Assembly: GCA_025093555.1 (NCBI GenBank)
Contig: JAIWNF010000009.1
Coordinates: forward strand, 186,001 to 250,000
DNA: 64,000 nt
Direction: 5' to 3'
From: Circinella umbellata
Taxonomy: Eukaryota; Mucoromycota; Mucoromycetes; Mucorales; Lichtheimiaceae
The notes beneath the pieces were generated by a model. That model did no database searches. It was not told the DNA's origin and was given only the letters and a program-made list of their open reading frames with translations. This document shows, piece after piece, positions 48,879 to 60,297 of the stretch (position 1 is the first letter of the stretch; the number at the start of each line of letters is the position of its first letter). A program made the translations under genes and the position numbers.

Positions 48879-51290
48879 TTCCTGAATATAAGAACTCACA
48901 CAACCCATATTTCTAAATTATATATTATACAATTTATTATTCAAAAACAACTACATAGTGCATTATTTCTTTTTTATTTTATATCTTTATACAAAGTACT
49001 TCAATCACACATTGAACTCTTCATTGTATTTGTGATTGATTATTGGTGTATGTCATTGATGTAAACAGGGCGTAAAGATGTCTACATAAGTGATACCCAC
49101 AGGTAATCTCTGTTTACTGCTATTTTACACTGTTCTCATCTGTGAATCTCTGTTCGGAACAGAAGTTCACCAAAAAAACACAGGGATTCACAGTTCGATT
49201 TTATTGACGTCTATACATATAAATCTAGAACAGTTTAAGTAACGATTGTTTTGTATATGTGAATAAGTTAGCTTTTCTACTTTTTTTTAAGGATTTCTTC
49301 CACATTATTTGATACCAATAAATACATTTATAAAAATAAAAATAGTTTTTGATTTTTGGCATAGACAAAAGCAAGTTTTTACATTTAAACTCGGGTCAAA
49401 AATAATTGAGAACCTTTTTTTCGGGATTTATATAGGAGTATTTTTTTTGCATGAATTCACCAGAAATAAAAAGTTGTGGCTCGTGATGCATAAATTTAAA
49501 TTGGATCGTATTCAAAGCAAATATGAAATATATTCAATGAATAGATACATATCCTTTGGGGCAGCAAGAAAAGAAGAGTGTCTAATAATACATGCTCCCT
49601 TAATTAAGAATGCTATGACAATTATAAACACAGGGTTTCTTGAGTTTATTCTTATTAAACAACTGTTGTCATGGTATGTTTTTTTTTTTTTTTACCTTTA
49701 AGATACAAATTGGTGAATTTCAGTCAGCTTCATAATTATTTAAATGTTCTATACAAAAGTCGTGACAATATTGTTATAAAATTTAAACTTGTGAATCAGC
49801 TACAGTACACACATGATCAGACGTCCACGTGAGTTTGTCGTTATATTATAGTATATTTTGACTATCTTTTTAAGGGTAATTTCCATTTCAGTTGATTATA
49901 GAAATGAATATAGAAATTAAAATAACTGTTGAATAGTTCCTCCGCCCGAGTCTTCAAAATAAACATATATAATATGCTACTATTGCTAGTGAAACAAAAG
50001 AAACTAATAATAATGAGATCTACGTAGGCACATACTTTTTTGATCTTGTTGGTATACATAAAATACTACTCAAGAGAACAAGAAATTTAATAGCTTTGTT
50101 GATTATATTTGTGTGAAGCTCTACAATGTTTGCAGACCCAATAGTTATATATGCCATTCTTGATCATTTTCAAATTGTAAAGTTATTTTCTTTATACCTT
50201 AAGTCTTTTCTACTAATATAAATAGGGTGTGTACTGCTATATTAATGAAAATAAGTAAGATGACTTTTACACACTTTGATAAATGTTCCAAAAAGGGTTA
50301 AAATACTGAATGGAATTGTTTAATAATCGAGCAATGCAATTAACGTATATCGTTGATGATATATATGAATAGAACAAAATGGTTATTGAACATATATTCT
50401 GTGTGTCTGATTTCGAAACAATTAAAATCAATTTGTTACACACATATTTGATTTGTCGATCGATTAAAATTTCCCAAAGGTCATGAATCCATCTTTGACA
50501 ACACATTTTTTTTTTCTTGGCATTTTTTATAAAAAACTTGATAATCTTTTTACATTGCCATAGTTTGTTAAGAAAAAACATGTGATAAGATGACTCGGTC
50601 ACGAACGAGAAATTGGAAGGAAAACCCCCCCATTCATGACATCCAGGTTTATCACTATAATATATATAATAAGAAATGATAAGTCCCTTATAAAGAACAA
50701 TCTTTTATCATTTCATATTATATATGAATGAAATGGATTAAATGTTTTATGAATGACAACAAAAAAGTTTCGTGTTTTTAGGGTTCCCATTTTCTTGGGA
50801 ATTTGTGTTCATGTGTTACAATTTCTATAGTTTTTTTTTTCCGATTAAATAAAAAAAAAGCTTTTTTTGAGCAATCAGTTGAAGTAATATGTTATCATTG
50901 GCCTAGAATCTTCATTAGAACTAAATAATTGTATACAAATACTTATATATATAATTATGTTTATATATATGTTTATGCATAATGGATTAAATAAAGGGGT
51001 GTAAATAATGAAAAGTGCTTTTGACACGCGAATGGGTTGGTTTAAAGTATATATTTATGGTAACACATAACAAAATACACACATTGAACCCCGTGTCAAA
51101 AAAAAAAAAAAAGAAAAGGTCCCGTGTTTGTTTCCGGATTATTATTATTTGATGGAATGAAAAAAGGATCAATGATTATATAACATTGATATCACTGAAT
51201 GAATTAGAATTAAAAAATGAATCAATGATATCATCAATCAATAAAAGAGTCGTACCAAACCACCTTTTTATTTTTTATAAATAAATAATA

Positions 51291-51311
51291 ACGCGTTCCA
51301 TTCAAACGCGT
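51291..51311. promoter_or_regulatory. Paired ACGCGT (MCB-type) sites
   Basis: ACGCGT at 51291-51296 and 51306-51311; a third at 52340-52345. This hexamer is the MBF-binding box of fungal G1/S promoters. They lie about 1-2 kb upstream of the SWIB gene, so a regulatory role is only possible. Confidence 0.3.
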
Positions 51312-52560
51312 TTAAAAAGTTTAAGGAATGTTAAAGAAGAGGATTAAAAAAATACTAACGCGACTTTTTTTTATCATGCAAAAAAAAAACAGTGCTTTTT
51401 TTATATGTATTTATATAACTTGTTTTAAAAAAATTTTCATCAAAACTAAAATATTTATGAGACCTTTCATTCCTTTCTCTCCTCTCCCCCTTCCTCACCC
51501 CCCCCTTTTTTTTTTATAATCACATAAATCGTGACCTTCTGCAGTACACGTGATAAATGACGTTCAAAGAGTGGTCTTTTAAAATTTAAAATGGCTTGGC
51601 CCAATTCTTTACTATTAATAATCTTTTTTTTTTTTCACGAATTCAAAATAAATTTCATTTTGACAGGAACTTTATATTCAAATAAGTAAAGGAGGGTGGT
51701 AAGCATGTTTTTATATTCTATTGAATTGTGAGTGGGATGTTGAGTGGGGGGGGGAGGAGGAGGAGATTGGCATGATTTTTAAAAGGGGGGAGGGGAAAGG
51801 AATTTTTTATAAGAGAAGAAAAAAGGGAGGTTCTAAAAAAAATTTGTTTAGCTTTTTTTAGTGCGAAAAGTTATAAAGAGGAGATCAAACCCATTTTTTA
51901 AATGTCCGTCTTCAACTAAATTAGGTTTAGTTTAGGTTTAACCAAAAAAAACAATATTTTTGTTTCTATCCTCCCCCCAAAAAAAATAAAAAGAGATAAA
52001 GGAGAAAGGTTTCTTCTTTAAATAATTATAACAAATGATTGAATATATATTAATTCGTTCAATTGGTTTTATTCCAGAAAATAGTAGTAGGGCTTCAAGA
52101 CCTCATCCCAAAAAGAAAAAATAAAAAAGGATGGGTTGAAAAGAAGTTACAAGTGGAACCAAAAGGAAATTGGGGAAATAAAAAATCCCCGCAAATAACG
52201 CGAGATCTCTTCCCAACCATCTCTTTTTTTTTTCCATCCACACACACACACGCATCAACATAATACACACATTCAGCCCCCAAACTCTTTCTATCTTATA
52301 TATATAATTCTATATAATTCTATAACAATAATAAGAAAAACGCGTTATTTTATATAATAAAATGAAAATAAAAAAGGTCACGTTCATTTTGGGGGGAGAG
52401 GGAAAAAAGTTGTTTGAAAAAAAAGAGTGATTAAATAAAAGGGGGTTGGGGGTGGGTGTTCAAAAAAAAAAGAAGGGAGTTGAATATATTTTTTTTTATA
52501 ATACTAAAATATACTGTAATACCTTAAAAATATACACACCCTTTTCTATTCTCCCGTGTA

Positions 52561-52878
52561 ATAATTTTTTTTGCTCTCTCTTTACTCTCTCTTACTCTCT
52601 CTCTCTCTTTTTTTTTTTTTTCTCTTTACTCACACACAAATCACAAACGCTCTCCTCTCTTCTCTTCTTTTTTCTTTTTTCTTTTTTTTTTTTTATACTC
52701 TCTCTCTCTCTCTCTCTCTCTTTACTCTCTTAACTCTCTTTTTTTACTCTTATAAATCGGTTGTTTTTCTTTTTGTCCGCCTTATTGTAGTGCGTTTTAG
52801 AGTGAGTATAATATTGTGTTTATTATCTCTTATAATAGAGTCACCCTCTCTCTCTCTCTCTCTCTCTCTCTTATAGAA
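52561..52878 (+). promoter_or_regulatory. CT-rich tract upstream of the SWIB gene
   Basis: Dense CTCT and T runs, including long CT dinucleotide stretches at about 52698-52721 and 52844-52871, followed by CACACCC repeats. Strand-biased pyrimidine tracts of this kind commonly mark core promoters and leaders in fungi. Confidence 0.4.
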
Positions 52879-53286
52879 GTACACCCACACCCACATGTAT
52901 ATATAAATATATACACACACCCACACCCACATACATATATATATATATACACACGCCCTCTCTTTCTACTCTTTTTGAGTAAATAGCTCCATGTTATATA
53001 TAATTCCCGATTATATTAACTTCTACTTTTTTTTGAAAAAAAGCATAATACATATACACAAACATTTACACAATAATAATTTTAATCCCCCAGGTCTTGT
53101 TTAACTAACTAACTAACTAACTATAATTTATACTATTTATTTATAGTTATATTATCCTTTTTACTTTTATATAATCAAGAAATCAACTTTTCTTCAAGTT
53201 TATTTTTGTTATATCAAGCCTATTCTTCTTTTTTTTCGAAAGGTCATTTCTTATTAAAAAAAAAAGAGAGCAAAAAAAAAAAAGTG

Positions 53287-55292
53287 ATGGATTTTAGTGG
53301 TTACAATTCTACTTTGGAAAGTAAGTTAAATTATCATTTTAAAATTTTTGTACCTGAAATAACAAATTTTTTAACTTTATTTTTTATTTGTTAATGCAGA
53401 TTTAAATACATACGATCCTCTCGGTATTAATAATAGTAATAGCAAGTCTTCAACAACAAATAATAATAATAACAATAATAATACTACTGCTACTAATTAT
53501 CATCTATATCAACAACAACAACAACAACAACAACAAAAACAAAATAATAAAAATATGAGTTATTATTATCAACATCGACCTGGAGATGAACAACAACAAC
53601 AACAACAAGGTCAACAGCAACAACAACAGCATCATCAAGGTCAACAACCTACTTCTGCTGCTGCTGCTGTAGCTGCTGCTGCCGCCGCCGCTGTTGATAC
53701 ATCTAACTTTCTTGATACTTCATTAGCAGAATTTAATTCATATTCTCAATTTAATCAATTTCATGTTGACAATACAATGACATCACCTGTTGTCACACAA
53801 CATCAACAACATTCTCAACATCCACAATATGTTCAACAACAATGGCCTAATACACGTTCTCCAAGTATTACTGCTGCTCAACAACAAGAACAACAAAGAA
53901 GAGGTTCTATTCAACAGCATCAACAACAACAACAACAAGTTCAACAACAGCAATTTCGTCAACATCCAATGTATCAACAAAGACCTCCAGGTACACCTCA
54001 AATGACATACCCTGATCATCATTCAATGGCAACTGCTACAGCTAATTCTTCAGGATATAATCATCCATTTTATAATACTGCTGCTACTGCCGCTGCTGCC
54101 GCTGCTGCTGGGTTACCACCTCATCATCATCAACAACAGCATCATCAACATCAACAACAACAACACCCAATGCCAGTGGGTTATCCAAGTTATATGCAAC
54201 AATCACCTATACCCACTACAAGACAACATCATCCACATCCACAACAACAACAAATGTTACATCATCATCAAGCACAACAACAGCAGCAGCAACAACAACA
54301 ACAACAGGTACATCAACAACAAGCACAACAACATCATCAAGTACAACAAGCACAAAAAAGAAAAATGGATGAATTTGCAATGGATTTTAATACTCAAGGT
54401 ACTGGTATCAATGCAGCCAATGCAACTCCACAACAACAACCACCTACTCCACAACAACCTACTCCACCCAAAAAAGCAAAACGTACCAAAAAGAAAAGAG
54501 TTAAACAACCTGAAGATCCCAATGCTCCACCTAAACCTAAACGTAAAACTGGTTTAAATAAACCATTGATTTTAAGTCCTGAATTATCTGTATTTGTGGG
54601 TGGTGATCCTGAGGTAATTATAGAGATAGTGGGAGGGGGGGATGTGTTACCATGGTAAAAATTAACATACTATATACATATATATATATATTTAGTTGTC
54701 ACGTCCAGATATTGTGAAACGATTGTGGAAATATATTAAAGATAATGATTTACAAGATCCAGCTGATCGTCGATTTATTTTATGTGATGATAAATTGAAA
54801 ACTATTTTTGAACAAGATCGAATTAATAGTTTTGGTATGAACAGAGATTTATCTAGACATTTAACTAAAAAACCAGAAGGTGAAATACCCGTGGATGGAA
54901 CAGGAGATAATGCAACAACAAGTGGTATTGGTTCTTCTTCTGGAACAGTGGGAGATAATAATAATAATAGTACAACAGCAACAGCAACAGCAGCAGGATT
55001 AGCAACAGAAGATTCAATTAATAATAATAATAATACGAGTAGTAGTACGGGTATAACGGGTGAAAATACTACTACTGCAACAACAACAACTACTACTACT
55101 ACTGGATCAGGTGTTGTACTGGATACATCACCGGCAGTAAAGACGGAAACTCCGGATGTTGTTACACCTAAAGAAGGAGAAGGAATGCTTTCAAGTAGTA
55201 CAACTACCAATAATAATAATAATAACAATACTTCTAGTACACCAGGTGGTAATAATACTAATTCAACTTCTACTACTGCAACCACTGCTTAA
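53287..55292 (+). CDS. SWIB-domain protein with Gln-rich N-terminus
   Basis: Three exons (53287-53320, 53400-54613, 54696-55292) join in frame to 614 residues. Residues 1-340 are dominated by Gln, His, Asn and Ala repeats. A basic patch (PPKKAKRTKKKRVKQP, about 370-386) that could be a nuclear signal precedes the SWIB/MDM2 domain (about 396-475): GLNKPLILSPELSVF, RPDIVKRLWKYIKDN, LQDPADRRFILCD, and FGMNRDLSRHL. The C-terminus is Ser/Thr/Asn-rich. The domain resembles that of yeast Uaf30/Tri1, which act in RNA polymerase I transcription and chromatin; a chromatin or transcription role is likely, but the DEK_C domain of those proteins is not visible. The poly-Gln tracts are encoded mainly by CAA repeats. 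Confidence 0.88.
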
Positions 55293-56038
55293 AAAAAAAT
55301 ATAACAATAACAACACTTTTTTAATTTTTTTTTCAATTTGCACAACATACAATCACACAATCACAATCACACACACACATATATACATATTAAAAAAATA
55401 ACTCACAACTATATAAACAGCTACATACACATACACACACACTCACACTCAAAAGATATACGTATTTTTTTTTTTACAATTATTTCCTCCCAAATGTATA
55501 TGTAAATGAATTCTGGGGTTAATTTTCTAAACACTTGAAATATTCTGCTTATTGAAAAGGGAAACCCAAAAAAAAAAAAAAATACCACACACAAACATAA
55601 CAAAATTTTCTTTTCCTTTATATCATCCACTTTTTTCCTTTTTTTTTTTAAAAGAAAAAAATATCATATATCAAATCTGAAAAAAAAACGGGTGGGGGTT
55701 TTTTATATATATTATTGTGAATTTATGTCTCTCTTTTTTTTTTCGTTGTCTGTAAATAATAATAATAATAATAAAAGTATGTGTGTTTCTTATATTCTAG
55801 GGAGTAAAAAAAAAAAAAAGGGAGACTCCCTCAGTGTTATGGTGCCCTGAATTCTTTCGGGTTTATGTCATTCAAAAAAAAAAAAGAATAAGCCACACTA
55901 AACTGGGTTTCGCAGCAAAAATCTCTAAACCGGTCCCTCTCTCCGCTGACGTAGTTTTTTATATACCCTTTTTTTTTTTTTTTTTTGTTTCGGCTTTTTT
56001 TCTTTCTTCTTCTTTCTCTCTTATATATATTGTAAACC
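55293..56038. other. Intergenic region upstream of eIF1A
   Basis: 746 bp of A/T-rich DNA with CA and homopolymer runs; a pyrimidine-rich stretch just before 56039 is the probable eIF1A leader. No gene seen. Confidence 0.5.
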
Positions 56039-56723
56039 ATGCCTAAGAATAAAGGAAAAGTAAGTAAAAACTTCATCATCTAGTTTTTTCAATTCCCCCA
56101 TTGTACTTTTACAATATATATTTAATTTTATTATTATTTTTTTATTTTAAATAAATTAGGGTGGTAAAAACCGAAGAAGAGGAAAGAACGATAATGAAGC
56201 TAGTAAGCGTGAACTTGTCTTTAAAGAAGAAGGCCAAGGTAAAATAAAAATAAAAATAAAATAAATAAATGTGTTAAGATGACATACTTACTTGAAATTG
56301 AAAATTAGAATATGCTCAAGTAACTAAAATGTTGGGTAATGGTCGTCTTGAAGCACAATGTTTTGATGGTGTTAGACGTTTAGCACATATTCGTGGTGCT
56401 TTACGGAAAAAAGTGTGGATTAATCAAGGTGATATTATTCTTTTATCTCTTCGTGAATATCAAGATGATAAAGCCGATGTCATTCAACGTTATAACCCTG
56501 ATGAAGCTCGTCAATTGAAACAATATGGCGAGTTACCTGATAACACCAAGGTCAATGAAAATGAAACATTCGCTGGTGAAGAAGAGGATGAAGTCGATTT
56601 TGAGTTTGAGATTGATGAGGTAAATTCATTTTATAATTTTCTTTTTGGAAGGAGAGGGGAAATTATTGAGAAAAAGTGGATAACTGACTATATTATTATT
56701 TTATTTGATCTAATTAGATTTAG
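56039..56723 (+). CDS. TIF11: Translation initiation factor eIF1A
   Basis: Four exons (56039-56059, 56160-56238, 56309-56619, 56718-56723) give 138 residues. The basic N-terminal tail [18 protein letters not shown] is followed by the OB-fold ([53 protein letters not shown]) and an acidic C-terminal tail. eIF1A binds the 40S A-site region and promotes scanning and start selection. The last exon codes only Ile plus stop (ATT TAG), restoring the acidic ending DEI, as other family members end in an acidic residue followed by Ile. If the last intron is retained the protein would gain a long unrelated tail, which argues for splicing. Confidence 0.95.
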
Positions 56724-57196
56724 ATATTGATCAACCCCCACCCCCCACTCCCACCGAGACAACAGATCCTTTGTCCCAAAACTATATCGTTCATCTCCTT
56801 CCCTTTTTTTTTTTTTTTTAATAATAATAACCATACGATTTATTCACTTTTTTTTTTCTCTTTCCTTTGTACATAAAAAAAAAAACACTTTTAAGAGAAA
56901 GAAAGAAAATTAAAACCTCAAAATTCCATAAAAGAATATATTCTTTATTATTAGTATTAGTATTATTATTATAATTATAATTATTATTTTATGTAGTTAA
57001 AAAAAGGTCCCAAATTTATAATATTTAATCCCTTTTATGTAATAGTGATTCATGCTTATTATTATAATTATTGTTGTTGTTATAATAAATGTGGGGGTGG
57101 ATAGGGGAGGATATAATAATAATAGAGAGAGAAACTGACTTTATTTACTTCTTTCTCAAATATATATTATTTTTTTTTTTTGCAAAAAGTCAAATA
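56724..57196. other. Intergenic region between eIF1A and the methyltransferase
   Basis: 473 bp, A/T-rich with T homopolymers and ATT repeats. No gene seen; it must hold the eIF1A 3' end and the promoter of the next gene. Confidence 0.5.
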
Positions 57197-58443
57197 ATGT
57201 CTTCTTCTTCACCCCAACCATCCACAACAACCCATGATAATAATCAACAAGAGTCTAATCCATATATACCAGTGACCCATTCAGGATTTCATAATAAAGT
57301 TTCTAAACGAAAAAGTATATTAGGCCATGATGATGCAAGAGATTCGAAAAGAACAAAAACTTTAGGTGTAAAAGCAGATTCAAAAATGGGAAAACAAAAA
57401 AAGTTGGATAATGCATCAAAAAAAAAGCAAGAATTATATTCTTTTGGTAATTATCGAAACTATTATGAGTAAGTTTTTTCAAAGTAGTTCTTTTTTTTTT
57501 TTAATAAAACACAAGTAATGATGGTGGCAGTTAAAAAAATATAAATATATAATAGATTACGTCGTAATCCTCAAAGTACAACAGATCAAAGATTGAATAT
57601 GCTTGATTCTGAACTTTTTAAAAATAAACGTGTATTAGATATTGGTTGTAATAGTGGTAATATTACTATTATGATTGGTAAGTAAAAAAATATATAGATA
57701 TAGATATAAAAAATTGAATGGAAGAATTAACCAAAGTATATAAAAAAATATATAGGTTTACATTATCATCCATCCAGTATTTTTGGTATAGATCTTGATG
57801 ATGGATTAATTCAAAAAGCAGAACATCAATTACGTATTGTTAATTCACTTCACAATCCAAAAGGAAATGATAATACAATGGATATTAGTATGAAATATCA
57901 TTATTTTCCACGTGCATTACCAAGTATTCATGGTGTTATTCCAATGACAATGCCTCCTAATTATAAATCAACTTCATTTCCGTATAATGTTAAATTTGAA
58001 ACAAATAATTGGATGGAAATGGATTTAATCGGACATAAACATTATTATGATACTATCTTGGCGTAAGTGTTAAATATGAACAAGGGAAAAGATAGTAATT
58101 AACCCACCTCCTCCTTTTTTATACATATAGTTTAAGTATTACAAAATGGATTCATATTCATCACGGTGATGATGGATTAAAAGATTTCTTTAAAAAGATT
58201 TATAAAGCATTAAAACACGGTGGAACCATGATACTCGAACCACAAGAATATGATACATATGAACGAAGAGCAAAATTAACCGATAAAACAAAACTTATTT
58301 TTGATACCATTCAATTTAAACCAGAACATTTTCATGATTATTTAATCAAAGAAGTTGGATTTAAAGAATTTAAAGATCTTGGATATGCTGAACAACATAA
58401 AGAAAAAGGGTTTCAACGACCTATCCATTTGTATATAAAATAA
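57197..58443 (+). CDS. MePCE/Bin3-type RNA 5'-gamma-phosphate methyltransferase (Bmc1-like)
   Basis: Four exons (57197-57468, 57556-57677, 57756-58062, 58131-58443) join to 337 residues. After a basic, Ser/Lys-rich N-terminus comes YSFGNYRNYYELRRNP, the family's conserved lead-in, then the SAM-binding motif VLDIGCNSGN (117-126) and GIDLDDGLI. The C-terminal half shows the Bin3 signature LSITKWIHIHHGDDGLKDFF and GGTMILEPQEYDTY. MePCE caps 7SK RNA in animals; the fission-yeast homologue Bmc1 associates with telomerase RNA and U6. The RNA substrate in this fungus is unknown. An ATG at 57089 in the same frame would extend the N-terminus but that part is spacer-like. Convergent with the aminotransferase (248 bp between stops). 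Confidence 0.92.
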
Positions 58444-58691
58444 ATAAATAAAAAAGTAATGGTTTTTTTTTCTTCTTCTTTATATTTATATATATATATA
58501 TATGTATATAGAATGATAGGAATAATGCTATAAAGAACTATTATTACAACAAGGAATTTGTTAGAGAGAGAGAGAGAGACTTTGTGTGTAAGATGAAATG
58601 TACAATTTGATGAAGGAAGAATGGAACAAGAAAAAAAGTGTGTGTGAGGGGGGAAAGAGGAATATATAAAAAAACAAAGATGAGGTTGGAC

Positions 58692-59061
58692 TTAAGCCTT
58701 GAAAGCAGCTTCAATACTAGCAAGAACCTTTTCAATAGCAATATCAGTTTCTTCTTTGCTAATGTTAAGAGCAGGAATTAAACGTAAAGTTTCATAAATA
58801 GAAGTAGTCAAGACAAGGGTATCTAATTTGAAAGCTTCACTAGCAACCTTACTGGCACTACCAGCAGGAGCATTCAAGAATTCAATACCAATCATTAAAC
58901 CTAAACCACGGATATCAGCAGTGATACCTTCGGGTAACAAAGCAGGGATCTTTGCACGGAAAGCATTAAAGAATTGTTCGGAACTAAATAAATATATAAA
59001 TAAATAATCAATATACTTTTTTTCCCCCAGACGACTTTTGCAAACCCCCCTTTTCACATCC

Positions 59062-59094
<33 letters not shown>

Positions 59095-60297
59095 CTTACC
59101 GAGCATTGACATTTTCAATAATGTTTTCTTCTTCAAAGATTTCCAAAGTAGCTTTAGCGGCAGCACAAGCAACAGCATTACCAGAATAAGTACCACCCAT
59201 GGATCCAGGGGGTTGACGATCCATCAATTCCTTACGGGAAACGATACCAGAAATAGGGTAACCAGAAGCAATACCCTTAGCCATGACCATGATATCAGGG
59301 GTAACACCGGTATGTTCAATAGCAAACATCTTACCGGTACGGCCGAAACCAGATTGAACTTCATCAGCAATCAAAAGAATACCGTGCTTGTCACAAATCT
59401 TGCGAAGACCTTGCAAGAAGGTAGCAGGAGGAGCAACATAACCACCTTCACCTTGAACAGGTTCTAATAAAATAGCAGCAGTGTCTTCAGGATGACTACG
59501 TTGTTTCAAAAGAATTTCTAATTGGTTCAAAGATTCTTGAACACACCATTCAGCATCAAATTTAGTAGGATCAGCCTTGTGAGCAGCCCATTGTTGATGG
59601 TAAGGGAAAGGAGCGACGTGAACCCCAGGAATCAAAGGACCGAAACCAGCACTGTAGATAGTCTTGGAAGTGGTCAAAGCCATGGTACCTAAAGTACGAC
59701 CATGGTAAGAACCTTGGAAAACAATAATATTAGGTCGCTTAGTAGCATGACGAGCTAATTTGACAGCATTTTCAACAGCTTCAGCACCAGAGTTGGCGAA
59801 GAAGAAAGTATCTAATTCGGGAGATGGCATCTTGGGCTTTAAACGTTCAATAAGATCCAACATGGGCTTGTGATAAAAGAGGTTCACTTGAGCATGGGAG
59901 ATGTTGGCAGCTTGATCTTGAACAGCCTTAACAACCTTGGGATGATTGTGACCTAAATTTCCACACCCACCCTCATCTTATTAGTATTTCTTTCTTCTTT
60001 TTCTTTTTCTCTCAATCACACATGTCAACCCCATTTTCTCTCTCTCTCTCTTTTTTTTTTTTTTCCAAAACTTCATTCTTTCCCCTCCTCTCCCATCTCC
60101 TCCTTCTTCCCAAGTCTTCTTTAGTTCAACTCACCAGTAGAAGTGACACCAATACCGGTAGTAAGATCGAGGTACTTTTTGCCATCAACAGTCCAAAGAT
60201 AAGAACCTTGACCGCGTTCAATGACTAATTCAGTACTACGACCGATACCTTTAGCGATATGTTGCTTGCCGAATTGTGCGAGTTTTGCTCCAGACAT
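58692..60297 (-). CDS. Class III PLP-dependent aminotransferase, probably 4-aminobutyrate aminotransferase type
   Basis: Three exons (60297-60135, 59952-59100, 58983-58692) give 435 residues. Class III signatures: [31 protein letters not shown] with the GABA-T-like phosphate-binding loop, [18 protein letters not shown], and the PLP Schiff-base lysine K280 in [12 protein letters not shown]. The closest family pattern is bacterial-type GabT and related omega-aminotransferases. The likely reaction is transfer of an amino group from GABA or a similar omega-amino acid to 2-oxoglutarate or pyruvate; specificity is not proven by sequence. There is no clear mitochondrial presequence, suggesting a cytosolic enzyme. 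Codon use is strongly biased (AAG, GTC, ACC, ATC), as in highly expressed genes. Confidence 0.9.
59062..59091. repeat. (ATA)10 microsatellite in an intron
   Basis: Trinucleotide run in the second intron of the aminotransferase, just downstream of the donor on the minus strand. Confidence 0.85.

Larger units (their letters stand above)
44427..53286. other. 8.9-kb gene-poor region with repeat relics
   Basis: Divergent space between ERG11 and the SWIB gene. It holds a 25-bp duplication (46786-46830), an LTR-like element with a 22-bp minisatellite (47173-47626), small open frames near 47732-48347, a second LTR-like element with hairpins (48569-48878), ACGCGT sites and a CT-rich leader (52561-52878). 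An open frame at 49309-49701 (130 codons, Ile/Phe/Lys-rich) matches no family I know; a real gene cannot be excluded but composition suggests chance. Confidence 0.5.

Noticed and set aside
49309..49701. 130-codon plus-strand open frame
   Set aside because: Ile/Phe/Lys-rich composition expected from AT-rich DNA, no family recognised, no clear splice partners; mentioned only as a possibility.
53783..55285. Minus-strand and alternative plus-strand open frames over the SWIB gene
   Set aside because: Leu/Val or Asn/Ile repeats are shadows of CAA, AAT and ACA repeats in the real frame.
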